From Pseudomonadota bacterium (GTDB taxonomy: Bacteria > Bdellovibrionota > FAC87 > UBA2466), in NCBI GenBank assembly GCA_009927165.1, contig RFNO01000061.1, forward strand, positions 1 to 44,135: a stretch of DNA of 44,135 nucleotides, given 5' to 3'. Under the pieces are notes generated by a model that made no database searches, had not been told where the DNA came from, and was given only the letters and a program-made list of their open reading frames with translations. This document shows, piece by piece, positions 17,105-24,536 of the stretch (the stretch's first letter is position 1; each line of letters begins with the position of its first letter). The translations under genes and the position numbers were made by a program.

Positions 17105-17818
17105 GTGATTCGCATTGATTTGGGAAAATCTGCGGAAGACAAAGGAGCTGCGAAAAAAGCGGCTGCGGTTCCGAAAATTGATTTTTCTAAATATCTCAAA
17201 TTCAATAAAGCAGAACTCGGGGGCACCCTTTTGCTTATCGGAGCATTGGGTTTTGCTTTTCTTCCTTATCTCTTTGTTGAGCAATACAAAACAAGTTTTC
17301 GCCAAAGGCACGCCACTTCATTGACCAATCTCACAGATGCCGAAAATCACTTAAAAGAGGAAATCGAAAAGTACAAACCCTTCCAAGCTGAACAGGAGAA
17401 CTTCGAACGGCAAAAAGCGCTCGTTAGTCGTCGACTCGCTGCCGTGAATGAAGTCTTAGGTGCTCGCGGGGAAGTGGTTAATATCCTGGATGCTACCGGG
17501 CAGAGTGTTCCGTCTAATGCTTGGCTATCTGAGATCAGACTGGAATCAACCCCAATACCTTCTTTAACACTTTCAGGATATGCATTAACTCCGGAAGCTA
17601 TCAGTGATTTTGTGGATCGCTTGTCTTCCTCCATTTACTTAGAAAAAGTAAATTTGGAGGAAGTAGGAGCCATAAAAGCTGATATCGGTGAGCACAAAAC
17701 ATTTTCAATCACTGCCATTCCCAAAAACTTCCGCTCTTATGCTCCGGCAAAAGCAGAAGGGGAAGGAGCGGCTGCAAATGAAGCTGTTGCCCAGCCACAG
17801 GAGAATGTCGGCCAATGA
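17105..17818 (+). CDS. pilN: Type IV pilus assembly protein PilN
   Basis: The GTG start directly follows the pilM stop, with AAGGAG eight bases upstream. The 237-residue PilN begins IRIDLGKS (the INLLP-like tail that docks PilM), followed by a basic/Ala-rich cytoplasmic segment longer than usual, one membrane segment (LGGTLLLIGALGFAFLPYLFVE, about residues 38-58), a coiled-coil (NLTDAENHLKEEIEKYKPFQAEQENFERQ) and a periplasmic ferredoxin-like domain (LSEIRLESTPIPSLTLSGYALTPEAISDFVDRL). It pairs with PilO in the inner membrane. The unusually long linker before the membrane segment (about 35 residues) is a minor oddity. Confidence 0.93.
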   Translation: MIRIDLGKSAEDKGAAKKAAAVPKIDFSKYLKFNKAELGGTLLLIGALGFAFLPYLFVEQYKTSFRQRHATSLTNLTDAENHLKEEIEKYKPFQAEQENFERQKALVSRRLAAVNEVLGARGEVVNILDATGQSVPSNAWLSEIRLESTPIPSLTLSGYALTPEAISDFVDRLSSSIYLEKVNLEEVGAIKADIGEHKTFSITAIPKNFRSYAPAKAEGEGAAANEAVAQPQENVGQ

Positions 17819-18390
17819 TCGGTCTCTTAGAAAACAAACTGAAAATCGCAGTTGCCTTAGTGGCACTCGGGTTAATTTACGGTGTGTATTCGCTTTACAA
17901 TTTTTCCTCGGGCGAAAAAGCGAGTCTTGACTCGGAACTTTCCGAGCGCCAGAGTCAAACGGAAAATCTCAAAAAAGAATTAGAGGGAGTCAAAACCTTC
18001 GCACAAAATATTCCTGCAGTGAAACAAGCCTTCCGAGAGCAAAGCTTGCAACTTGAGTCCGTACTAGAATCAGTTCCACGCAACATTGAAATGGCAGGGC
18101 TTCTTAGAAAACTCACTATGCTCGCGCAGAATTCAGGCGTCGAAATCACTTCCTTTAAACCCGCTAAAGAGGAATTGGATTTAGGGTTTTTTAAAGGGAT
18201 AACAGTCTCCATGAATTTTCGAGGCGGATTTACTCAATCATTAGTTTTCTTTGATCAGGTGGCAAAGCTTAAACGTGTCATCAACTTTGAGTCCGTTAAA
18301 CTAAAGGCTCAGGCATCCAACAAGTTCGCTTCTCGGCAAAATTTAGATACAGAAGTGACTCTGAAAGCTTTTCGTTTAGGTGATTCATGA
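17815..18390 (+). CDS. pilO: Type IV pilus assembly protein PilO
   Basis: The 191-residue PilO overlaps pilN by ATGA. It has a single membrane segment (KIAVALVALGLIYGVYSLYNF), a coiled coil (SELSERQSQTENLKKELEGVKTFAQNIPAVKQAF) and a periplasmic ferredoxin-like domain with the PilO signature LLRKLTMLAQNSGVEITSFKP and VSMNFRGGFTQSLVFFDQVAKLKRVINFESVKL. It forms heterodimers with PilN and holds PilP at the inner membrane. Length is typical. Confidence 0.95.
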   Translation: MIGLLENKLKIAVALVALGLIYGVYSLYNFSSGEKASLDSELSERQSQTENLKKELEGVKTFAQNIPAVKQAFREQSLQLESVLESVPRNIEMAGLLRKLTMLAQNSGVEITSFKPAKEELDLGFFKGITVSMNFRGGFTQSLVFFDQVAKLKRVINFESVKLKAQASNKFASRQNLDTEVTLKAFRLGDS

Positions 18391-19022
18391 GGCATTGGGC
18401 ATATCTCAGTATAGCGCTTTTAGTTCAAAACTCGATTGCTCACGCCGAGAACGGGGCTGCGGCCAGTGTGTATGAGCCAGCGGGCAAAAGAGATCCCTTT
18501 CAACTGGTCTTATCGGGCTCTCGTGAAGGAGCCTCCACTACCGATCCACTCCAAAGCTATCCACTTGAGAGTTTTCAGTTGAAAGCAATTTTGAAGGGTC
18601 AGAACTCCAGTCAAATTATGGTGGAGGCCCCAAATGGAAATTCCTATATTTTAAGAGAGGAAGATACGTTGGGACGTAATCATGCGATTATCAGTCGTAT
18701 TCTTGATTCTGAAGTGATTTTTACGGAGCGTACTTTTAATTATTTAGGAGTTGAAAGACTCACCGAGAAAATTTTGTCTCTTTCCATGAGTGAAGATGAA
18801 ATTAAAAATGAAATGAGCGCATCGCCTAGTGACGAGGTGGGCAAAGAGGGGCTAACCAGAGCGCCCCAACAAGCTCCAGGGGCTCAAAAATCAGTGGATG
18901 AAAAAGAAAAGGAAAAACTCTACAAAATTTTATCGATTACGGAAAAGGGCAGTAAAAGTTTGGCGCCAGCATCCCCAGCGGCCAATCCGGCGAGTAGTCC
19001 CAACAAAAAGGAGTCCAAATGA
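18387..19022 (+). CDS. pilP: Type IV pilus assembly protein PilP
   Basis: The 211-residue PilP overlaps pilO by ATGA. It has a signal peptide (MRHWAYLSIALLVQNSIAHA) without a lipobox Cys, unlike many PilP lipoproteins, so it should be soluble in the periplasm or held by partners. The KRDPF motif (RDPF of the family) precedes the beta-sandwich (SFQLKAILKGQNSSQIMVEAPNGNSYILREEDTLG) that binds the N0 domain of PilQ. A charged, Pro/Ala-rich C-terminal tail of about 70 residues follows, longer than in model PilP proteins. It connects the PilN/PilO complex to the secretin. Confidence 0.92.
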   Translation: MRHWAYLSIALLVQNSIAHAENGAAASVYEPAGKRDPFQLVLSGSREGASTTDPLQSYPLESFQLKAILKGQNSSQIMVEAPNGNSYILREEDTLGRNHAIISRILDSEVIFTERTFNYLGVERLTEKILSLSMSEDEIKNEMSASPSDEVGKEGLTRAPQQAPGAQKSVDEKEKEKLYKILSITEKGSKSLAPASPAANPASSPNKKESK

Positions 19023-21097
19023 ATCCTAAACCTTTAAAGGTGGGTAAAGGCATAGCTTGCTTAGCTTTGGTCGCGATACTGCTGGTTTTTGGGAGAGAAG
19101 CGGCTAGAGCAGATGCCCCTGAATTAGCGGATCCGAATGTAGACATTGGAGATTCATTTAACAAGAATTCTTCTGGAAATGCTGATGAAAACGAATTAGA
19201 TCCTTTGAGAGAGTTGGAAAGCCTCTTAGATAATAACTCTGAGGGGACTCAAGCTCAATCGGTGCTTCCCTCAGCCCCCCAAGCTTTACCTCCGGTTTTG
19301 CCCAAATTGGAAGCTCCTCCTAAAATTCGAACGGTACCGCCCGCGGTGATTCCCGCTAAAAAGCCCGTTGAAAAAGAAAAAACGGTCACTCAAACGCCGC
19401 AACCTCCGAAGCCAGTTGCCCAAGCTTTACGTCCCACTTGGCCCGTCGTCAAAATGCCCAAAACCCAAAACGAAATTGTTGCGATAGATTTTAAAGTCGG
19501 TGAGACCTCTTCGTTCTTAAATGTCAAAGCGAAAGATGCTCTGAAGTACCGAATGGTTCGGGAAGCTAAAGGGCAACAGATTAGTTTTTTCTTTCAAAGT
19601 ACGCTCGCAAAAAAGAGTCTTTTAAGAGCCTACGATACAAAAGAGTTCAAAACTCCCGTTGCTATGTACACGTTGGGCCGCGCCAAAAACAAAAAAAAGT
19701 CAGAGCTTCGACTTACGGTGAGATTGAGGGATTCCGTTAGACCTAAAATTGTGAACGAAGAAAACATGCTTTCGATGGAGTTTCTTAATCCCACCCCCAA
19801 GGTTGCAAAGCGAGACGTAACATCAGAGCCGCTCCCGTTACCAGAGTTTTCCAATGGAGACTCAAATCAAGTTTACACGGGAGCCCCCTTAAGAAAGTTG
19901 GAGCTCAAAGGAATTGATGTTCGGGAAGCATTACGACTGATTACTCGTTTTAGTGGTTACAATCTTATTCTGGGAGAAGACGTTAAAGGCGAGATCGGCT
20001 CATTGAGTTTAGAGAATGTTCCCTGGGACCAAGCTCTGAACTTGGTTTTGCAAACCAAAAAATTAGGGTACGTCCGGCATGGCAATATTTTAAGGGTTGC
20101 CACTCTGCAAGCCTTGACCGAGGAAAAAGAAGATAAGTTGAAGCAAGAAGCAGCCGCTCTTTTAGTCGAGCCACTGAAGACCGTCTTTATTCCGATTAGT
20201 TTTGCGAAAGCATCAGACCTACAAGCTCGGGCTGAGCGCTTTGTTTCTTCTCGGGGAACTGTCGATATTGATGCTCGTACTAACATGTTGATTATCAGAG
20301 ATACTCAAGCTGTCATCAATCGGCTTCAAAAGATTTTTACGGTTCTCGATACACCGCCTACAGCAGTATCTATTTCTGCAAAATTTGTTGAGGCTAAAAA
20401 AGAGTTCTCGCGAGCTCTTGGGCTGGGGGCTTTCAATCTCACTGGGCGCACCTCCGGAATTGATTTCGGTCAATCGGGAGGAGATACGACAACAGTAGAA
20501 GCAACGGCTTTGCCGGGATTTGGCGCTTCATCGGCTGGGGCAAATATCAATATCTCTGCTCCCGATTTTGCAGCTCTGACTGCCCAAATCAGTTTGGCAG
20601 AGGCTGAGCAGAAAGTGAAAGTGTTGGCGAATCCAACGATTATTGTTCAGCAAGGTGAAACCGGCACTATTCGACAAAACTTAGAAACCCAGGTCGTACA
20701 AGCGAGCGCCGGTTCTGCGACGGTAACGAGTGGTCTTACTCAGAATGCAGAGCTCAAACTCGAAGTGGCTCCTATTGTTACTAATGATGGTTCTCTGCTT
20801 CTAACCACCCAATTACAACAAGACATTCCTCTTGCAGGGGCTAGTGGGCAGCTCAAAAAAGATAGCCGGACCGTCAATACTAAAATTATTTTAGATAATG
20901 GGGACACGGCTGTTCTGGGAGGAATTTACTCTTTCCAAGAAACCAATTCCGATGAAGGAGTTCCTTTCTTAAAGAATCTTCCACTTTTGGGATATCTGTT
21001 TTCAGCAAAAGGAAAAAACATAACTCAAAACGAAATTTTAGTGTTTGTTACCGGGCGAATTTTAAACGGCGAACAAGCTTTTAAACAAAATATGTGA
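19019..21097 (+). CDS. pilQ: Type IV pilus secretin PilQ
   Basis: The 692-residue PilQ overlaps pilP by ATGA and has a signal peptide ending near ARA-DAPE. A long Pro-rich segment (about residues 80-145) precedes one AMIN domain (residues 155-255, peptidoglycan binding). The N0/STN domain follows (RKLELKGIDVREALRLITRFSGYNLILGEDV, with WDQALNLVLQTKKLGYV), then one N1 domain (TVFIPISFAKASDLQARAERFVSSRGTVDIDARTNMLIIRDT), and the secretin barrel ending in PFLKNLPLLGYLFSAKG. It forms the outer-membrane ring through which the pilus extends. Only one AMIN domain is visible, fewer than in some relatives. Confidence 0.96.
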   Translation: MNPKPLKVGKGIACLALVAILLVFGREAARADAPELADPNVDIGDSFNKNSSGNADENELDPLRELESLLDNNSEGTQAQSVLPSAPQALPPVLPKLEAPPKIRTVPPAVIPAKKPVEKEKTVTQTPQPPKPVAQALRPTWPVVKMPKTQNEIVAIDFKVGETSSFLNVKAKDALKYRMVREAKGQQISFFFQSTLAKKSLLRAYDTKEFKTPVAMYTLGRAKNKKKSELRLTVRLRDSVRPKIVNEENMLSMEFLNPTPKVAKRDVTSEPLPLPEFSNGDSNQVYTGAPLRKLELKGIDVREALRLITRFSGYNLILGEDVKGEIGSLSLENVPWDQALNLVLQTKKLGYVRHGNILRVATLQALTEEKEDKLKQEAAALLVEPLKTVFIPISFAKASDLQARAERFVSSRGTVDIDARTNMLIIRDTQAVINRLQKIFTVLDTPPTAVSISAKFVEAKKEFSRALGLGAFNLTGRTSGIDFGQSGGDTTTVEATALPGFGASSAGANINISAPDFAALTAQISLAEAEQKVKVLANPTIIVQQGETGTIRQNLETQVVQASAGSATVTSGLTQNAELKLEVAPIVTNDGSLLLTTQLQQDIPLAGASGQLKKDSRTVNTKIILDNGDTAVLGGIYSFQETNSDEGVPFLKNLPLLGYLFSAKGKNITQNEILVFVTGRILNGEQAFKQNM

Positions 21098-21104
21098 GGA
21101 CGTG

Positions 21105-21524
21105 ATGGCTTGGTTTGTTTTCTTTCAGATGCTTTTCAATCTTGGTTTGATTGCTACGGGGTATTGGTTCTACACCAAGAAAAAATTTATTTTCTCCCAG
21201 CAGTCCCAATCTCCAACCCAGACGCTCGTTGAGGAGTGGAAAAAAAACTGGGAAGCTGAAAGACAGAATTCCGAACAGCAACTCGCCATCCAGCTTCGTT
21301 CGATGCGAAATTTGTATGATCAGACCAAGCGGCTTTTGGAGGAAAAACAGGCTCTTTTATCCCCTTTTCCTGTGAGCCAAGAGGAAAGAGAAATTAAATC
21401 TTTCGTTCAAGAAAAAGCTGTACCTGAGATTCCTACACTAGCCGATTTTGAACTCGAAAAAGAACGCCTGAAACAAGAGTCCCCCTTAGATTTGAGAACT
21501 ATCCTAAAAGAGCAGTTGTGCTAA
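21105..21524 (+). CDS. Membrane-anchored coiled-coil protein attached to the pil operon
   Basis: The ATG at 21105 lies seven bases after the pilQ stop, with GAGGA at 21096-21100. An overlapping GTG at 21102 would place the ribosome-binding site too close. The 139-residue product has one N-terminal membrane segment (AWFVFFQMLFNLGLIATGYWFYTKKK) and then a long charged helical stretch (LVEEWKKNWEAERQNSEQQLAIQL, RNLYDQTKRLLEEKQALL) likely to form a coiled coil on the cytoplasmic side, ending in a conserved-looking LDLRTILKEQLC. No family is recognised. Position and spacing suggest a role in pilus assembly or regulation, but this is inference. Confidence 0.75.
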   Translation: MAWFVFFQMLFNLGLIATGYWFYTKKKFIFSQQSQSPTQTLVEEWKKNWEAERQNSEQQLAIQLRSMRNLYDQTKRLLEEKQALLSPFPVSQEEREIKSFVQEKAVPEIPTLADFELEKERLKQESPLDLRTILKEQLC

Positions 21525-21863
21525 ATAAGTTATTGTTTTAATAAGTTAAATTAACAAATCAAGTTTTCTGCCCCACATTTGTTACCAGCTTTCTAGCCTG
21601 CCGCAGAAATAATGTTGACAGTCTGGCCCATACGGAAAAAAATACTCCTACATCATCAATGAAGTTTCGAAGAAGCTGTTGGTCATCACCAGCTGGCTTC
21701 TCAGTTTGGTGGTGGGGGGTTGGGCCTACTGCGTCATTTCTTGACTCTTTCACTTTTTGGGGGTTTTATATCTCCCCTAAAAGCTGGAACCAGGCGTTAA
21801 GGCGAGAGATGGCAAAGAGCCCTGATAAAAACTTTTTAAACACCTTTCAGGTTGGGGGTAAAA
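21525..21863 (+). other. Non-coding stretch between pil operon and phaR
   Basis: These 339 bases hold no convincing gene. A frame open from 21659 that runs into phaR encodes a Trp/Pro-rich peptide unlike a protein and overlaps a hydrophobic stretch in another frame lacking a start. A near direct repeat AATAAGTTA occurs at 21526-21534 and again at 21540-21548. Two promoter-like elements are present; the better one is at 21741-21770. Confidence 0.55.
21741..21770 (+). promoter_or_regulatory. Sigma70-type promoter candidate for phaR
   Basis: TTGACT (21741-21746), an 18-base spacer and TTTATA (21765-21770). The -10 region sits in the loop of a hairpin in which CTTTT/AAAAG and GGGG/CCCC pair (about 21753-21784, one T-T mismatch), which could be an operator or a 5' RNA structure. 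The phaR start codon is about 85 bases downstream. Confidence 0.45.
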
Positions 21864-22292
21864 ATGGAGAAGGCCAAAATTATTAAGCGTTATCAAAACA
21901 GAAAGCTCTATGATACCGACGCAAGCTGCTATGTTACTTTAGACGAAATAGCTGAAATGATTCAGCAAGGAGAAGAAGTAACTGTAGTGGATAACCGTAA
22001 TCAAAAAGATATTACGGCTGCTACTTTGACTCAGATTATTTTCGAAAAACAGAAACGTTCTGAAACACCCGTTCCGATTTCTACTCTTCGACATATCATT
22101 CAAACGGGTGATGGATCTTTTAGCGCATTTTTGGCTAAGGGAACTGAAGCCAATCAAATGGATATTATTCGACAGCTAGAAACTCAGGTCCGCGAATTAA
22201 CTATGAAGTTAGAAGGAGTCGAACGTAAAACTACGGCTCCTGGCGTGAAAGAAGCTCCAGTTCCTGGAGTTGTAAAAAGCGCAGAAGCCTAA
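21864..22292 (+). CDS. phaR: PhaR-like polyhydroxyalkanoate synthesis regulator (PHB accumulation DNA-binding domain)
   Basis: The ATG at 21864 has GGGGG five bases upstream and is preferred over a TTG at 21852. In this 142-residue protein, residues 4-60 match the PHB/PHA accumulation regulator DNA-binding domain: IIKRYQNRKLYDT (invariant RxxNRKLYDT), CYVTLDEIAEMIQQGEEVTVVDN and ITAATLTQIIFEKQ. The second part has a short helix (MDIIRQLETQVRELTMKLEGVER) and an Ala/Pro tail. In known systems such proteins bind PHA granules and repress phasin genes. No pha synthesis or phasin gene is in the window, so the target here is unknown; the domain also occurs in bacteria without PHA, as a general regulator. 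Confidence 0.88.
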   Translation: MEKAKIIKRYQNRKLYDTDASCYVTLDEIAEMIQQGEEVTVVDNRNQKDITAATLTQIIFEKQKRSETPVPISTLRHIIQTGDGSFSAFLAKGTEANQMDIIRQLETQVRELTMKLEGVERKTTAPGVKEAPVPGVVKSAEA

Positions 22293-22337
22293 TAAATCTA
22301 AGTTGTTAGGTCGTTCGCGACTCGAAGGTTGTAGTTG

Positions 22338-22366
22338 TTGGAGCTAAAAGCTAAATCTGAGATAAT
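22338..22366 (+). promoter_or_regulatory. Promoter of the 6S RNA gene
   Basis: TTGGAG (22338-22343), a 17-base spacer and GATAAT (22361-22366). The predicted start is about 22372, exactly at the 5' end of the 6S closing stem. Confidence 0.65.
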
Positions 22367-22370
22367 AGAA

Positions 22371-22557
22371 GAGCTCCCCTGTCGGGTGCGTGAGTCACGA
22401 AATGGCTCTGACCTACAAATAGATTTACCGGTAGCCTTCTCTTATTGTGGTGTGCAAGCCTATCGACGAATAGGAAGCCTAAAGCAGTAATCAAGGCAAC
22501 CACCTAACTCTTTGGGTTAGGAGCATTTAGGACCACGGCTTTAAGATGGGGGAGCAA
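22371..22557 (+). ncRNA. ssrS: 6S RNA
   Basis: About 187 nt, close to the E. coli length (184). The ends pair: GCTCCCC (22373-22379) with GGGGAGC (22549-22555). The interior matches the 6S pattern in order: GGTGTGCAAGCC, a short hairpin (CCTATC...GAATAGG), GAAGCCTAAAGCAG, CAACCACCTAACTCTTTGGG, TTAGGAGCATTTAGGACCACGGC. These correspond to the E. coli segments GGTGAGCATGCTC, GAAGCCTTAAAACTG and CACCTTGAACCAAGGGTTCAAGGGTTACAGCC. The RNA mimics an open promoter and sequesters RNA polymerase holoenzyme in stationary phase or starvation. It stands between phaR and a gene of unknown function, with its own promoter. Alignment here is by eye; an Rfam 6S covariance search would settle it. Confidence 0.88.
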
Positions 22558-22592
22558 CTTTACTGAATCATTTCTAGTAAACAAGCTCCCCC
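22548..22592 (+). promoter_or_regulatory. Alternative 3' hairpin competing with the 6S closing stem
   Basis: GGGGGAGC (22548-22555), the 3' arm of the 6S closing stem, can also pair with GCTCCCCC (22585-22592). An inner helix TTTACT/AGTAAA stacks on this 8-bp stem. The stem is followed by AAAAATTCC, not a U-run, so it is not a typical terminator; a 3' processing or switch structure is more likely. Confidence 0.55.
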
Positions 22593-22641
22593 AAAAATTC
22601 CCCACTGAAGTCCTGAAGAAAAGCGTTTAATAGGGTTAAGC

Positions 22642-23148
22642 ATGATCAGTGATAGCAGTATTAAATGGGTTGAAAATCTAGCTGAGCAAGAGCAATTGAT
22701 TCGGTTAGGTAAGTTGCCTGGTTTGGATATTGGGCAAACTCGAGGAGAGGTTCTTGCCGTGGGCACTGCCGTGTTTCTTCGCCAATTAAGAACCCAATTT
22801 TTACTTTTGGTTAAACTGTTTAATGCCCGAATGGCTGAACCCTCTCTCAACATACAGCTTGTGGATATTCCCGAAAAAACGGACGGATTCTACTTGCAGA
22901 GAAATCATGTGAAGCTCAGTGTGGTTTCTAATCGCTCGGGCTTCATTCAAATCCAATGTGAAAAATCATCTCCGGAAGTCTCTACTCGTCCAAGTATTGT
23001 ATTCTCGGGTGTAGTAGAAGGGCGATTCTCTAACTTCGAAGAAGTAAATTGGGTTTTTCTTGAAAATCCCATCAATGCGGAACAGCTCTCTCGTTATTAC
23101 TTAACCGAATTCCTACAAAGCAGCCGTTCGTTAGAAAACCTGTCTTAA
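22642..23148 (+). CDS. Conserved-looking protein of unknown function
   Basis: A 168-residue soluble protein with no signal peptide or membrane segment; it is not recognised. The N-terminal half is helical (SSIKWVENLAEQEQLIRLG, GEVLAVGTAVFLRQLRTQFLLLVKLFNARM). The C-terminal half looks like beta strands ending in a helix (NPINAEQLSRYYLTEFLQSSRS). AGGG lies upstream of the ATG. It follows the 6S RNA and precedes the Tad-like cluster, from which a separate promoter divides it. Codon use looks like its neighbours, so it is probably a real gene. Function is unknown. Confidence 0.7.
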   Translation: MISDSSIKWVENLAEQEQLIRLGKLPGLDIGQTRGEVLAVGTAVFLRQLRTQFLLLVKLFNARMAEPSLNIQLVDIPEKTDGFYLQRNHVKLSVVSNRSGFIQIQCEKSSPEVSTRPSIVFSGVVEGRFSNFEEVNWVFLENPINAEQLSRYYLTEFLQSSRSLENLS

Positions 23149-23231
23149 ACTTAAGAATCCTGAAATCAGTCTAACCGACTTCTTATCCTTCACGGTCATT
23201 TCTTTTGTCTGCTTATTTCCCTTCTGCTTTT

Positions 23232-23246
23232 TGGCACCTGATTAGC
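23232..23246 (+). promoter_or_regulatory. Sigma54-type promoter upstream of the Flp pilin gene
   Basis: TGGCAC (23232-23237) and AGC (23244-23246) with the exact GG-to-GC spacing of -24/-12 promoters; consensus positions TGGCAC, T and GC match, while the second T of TTGC is an A. Start of transcription would be near 23258, 31 bases before the pilin ATG. A pyrimidine-rich tract lies just upstream. Pilin genes are often sigma54-controlled, which supports the call. Confidence 0.6.
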
Positions 23247-23288
23247 ATAAGACCCTGAACTGAGGGGGAAATTCAATGAGGTTACGAA

Positions 23289-23531
23289 ATGCCGCAAAGA
23301 AAATCTCGAGGTCAAGGCCTAGTTGAATACCTTATCTTGGTTTGCCTTATTTCGGTTAGTTCTATCGCTGTTGTTAGCTTGGTAGGGGCCAATATAAAAG
23401 AACTTTATGCGAACGTGGCGCAATCGCTTCAAGGAAAAAAGAAGATAGATTTCTCTGAAGTGGAGCCCGCCATGTATCAGAAAAGAAAACTGCATGACTT
23501 CATGGACGATAATCATTCAAAGACCAAATAA
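23289..23531 (+). CDS. Flp/Tad-type pilin precursor
   Basis: An 80-residue prepilin. A short basic leader (MPQRKSRG) ends in the prepilin peptidase site G-QGLVEY, with Glu at +5 and Tyr at +6, the class IVb/Tad motif GxxxxEY. The hydrophobic helix LVEYLILVCLISVSSIAVVSLVGANIKELYANVAQSL matches Flp pilins, which are exported and assembled by Tad machinery after cleavage. The acidic/basic C-terminal tail (about 35 residues after the helix) is longer than in minimal Flp pilins. GAGG lies seven bases before the ATG. Its 3' end overlaps the next gene by 38 bases. Confidence 0.85.
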   Translation: MPQRKSRGQGLVEYLILVCLISVSSIAVVSLVGANIKELYANVAQSLQGKKKIDFSEVEPAMYQKRKLHDFMDDNHSKTK

Positions 23532-23973
23532 ACAGCGGCACAGACTTAATCCTGGAAATTCAGGTTTGTTGATAATGGAAGCTGTCTTGGTTCTTCTTCC
23601 CATTTGTCTCGCGATATTTCTCCTGTTGGAGATTCTCAGGCGAGAAGTATTTTATGTGGTTCTAGGGCACGCAAGCTGTTTATGGGGGAGGAATTTGGCG
23701 CTAGGTGAAACTTCTCAACAGGCCAGACACCGAACTGGTAATTTTTTAAAAAAGGCATTGGGAGAATCTTTGGGAGGCGAAGTGTTTCGCCACTTAAGTG
23801 TTGATTCGTTCTACGTAACCCACTCGGCGGATTTGCACCGACTCAAAGCAGGAGATAAAAGCGGTGGTTTATTGGAACTCTACTATCGATACCCTCAATT
23901 AATTCAATTTGAAGTCCGAAACTCTAAAAAACATCATCAGGAGATTATCAATAAGTGCTTGTTTCCATTCTAA
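23494..23973 (+). CDS. TadE-like prepilin/pseudopilin
   Basis: This 159-residue protein overlaps the pilin gene by 38 bases. The start is uncertain: ATG 23494 is used, but a shorter start would remove much of the leader. A basic leader (QRPNKQRHRLNPGNSG) ends at a prepilin-type site, G-LLIMEA, with Glu at +5, followed by one hydrophobic helix (AVLVLLPICLAIFLLLEIL). The remaining 110 residues form a soluble periplasmic domain of unknown fold. TadE/TadF proteins have this architecture and help Flp pilus assembly. The stop overlaps the next ATG (TAATG), indicating translational coupling. Confidence 0.75.
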   Translation: MTSWTIIIQRPNKQRHRLNPGNSGLLIMEAVLVLLPICLAIFLLLEILRREVFYVVLGHASCLWGRNLALGETSQQARHRTGNFLKKALGESLGGEVFRHLSVDSFYVTHSADLHRLKAGDKSGGLLELYYRYPQLIQFEVRNSKKHHQEIINKCLFPF

Positions 23974-24536
23974 TGGGACTCGTTTCTAGTTTGATTTTGG
24001 GGCCTTTATGGATCATGCAGGTTTACCAAAAAGAAAATACTTACCAAAAAAATCAAATTTTTATTGATAACGCTGCCATCATGTTGGGCCAGAAAGATCG
24101 GGATTTAATGAATCAAGTTGAAAAAGAAAATCGAAAACTGAAAAGTCTACACGAACTTTATCACTCTGCTATTGCCTGTAGTTTCATTCCAGCTTTGTCT
24201 GCCTCATGTCAAACATCTGCGCAGAATTTAAATAAGGCTATTCTTCTTTTGGGGCAAACTTCAACGCTTCAACATGGCCTGCTTTGGCGAGGAAGCCATC
24301 AAAAAATGGCGGGTTATCTTACCTTAAATGAAATCAGGTTTGACTTGAAACGGCATCCCGTCCCTCCCTTAACTAAAGCACATTGCGTGACTTGTGGCTT
24401 AATAAATGGGTGGCAAATTCAGGAAGACTTCCTCAGAGCGGAAATAAGTTCAAAGTGGAATTCAGAAATCGAAGTCAAAGTCGGACCTATGAAAACTAAT
24501 TTTGGAAATTGGAGTTATCGTCTTTGGTCCCAATAA
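23973..24536 (+). CDS. Membrane-anchored protein of the Tad-like cluster, unknown family
   Basis: The ATG at 23973 overlaps the previous stop (TAATG); an in-frame GTG at 23955 is an alternative. The 187-residue product has one N-terminal membrane segment (MGLVSSLILGPLWIMQVY) without a prepilin-type Glu, a charged coiled-coil-like stretch (QKDRDLMNQVEKENRKLKSLHELYHSA), four Cys that could form disulfides in the periplasm (ACSF, SCQT, HCVTC) and a C-terminal beta-rich segment. No family is recognised. Position between two prepilin-like genes suggests a minor pilus component or assembly factor (TadF-like by position only). Confidence 0.65.
   Translation: MGLVSSLILGPLWIMQVYQKENTYQKNQIFIDNAAIMLGQKDRDLMNQVEKENRKLKSLHELYHSAIACSFIPALSASCQTSAQNLNKAILLLGQTSTLQHGLLWRGSHQKMAGYLTLNEIRFDLKRHPVPPLTKAHCVTCGLINGWQIQEDFLRAEISSKWNSEIEVKVGPMKTNFGNWSYRLWSQ

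Noticed and set aside
21615-21646. TTGACA followed by AATACT as a promoter
   Set aside because: The spacing is about 20 bases and the -10 match is poor; the element at 21741-21770 fits better.
21630-21745. Hydrophobic stretch in another frame (KKLLVITSWLLSLVVGGWAYCVIS)
   Set aside because: It looks like a membrane helix, but no start codon or ribosome-binding site lies in frame; it may be a remnant or chance.
21659-21886. A 75-codon plus-strand frame upstream of phaR
   Set aside because: It is Trp/Ser-rich with no ribosome-binding site, runs into the phaR start region in another frame, and has no protein-like pattern; the phaR start at 21864 is well supported.
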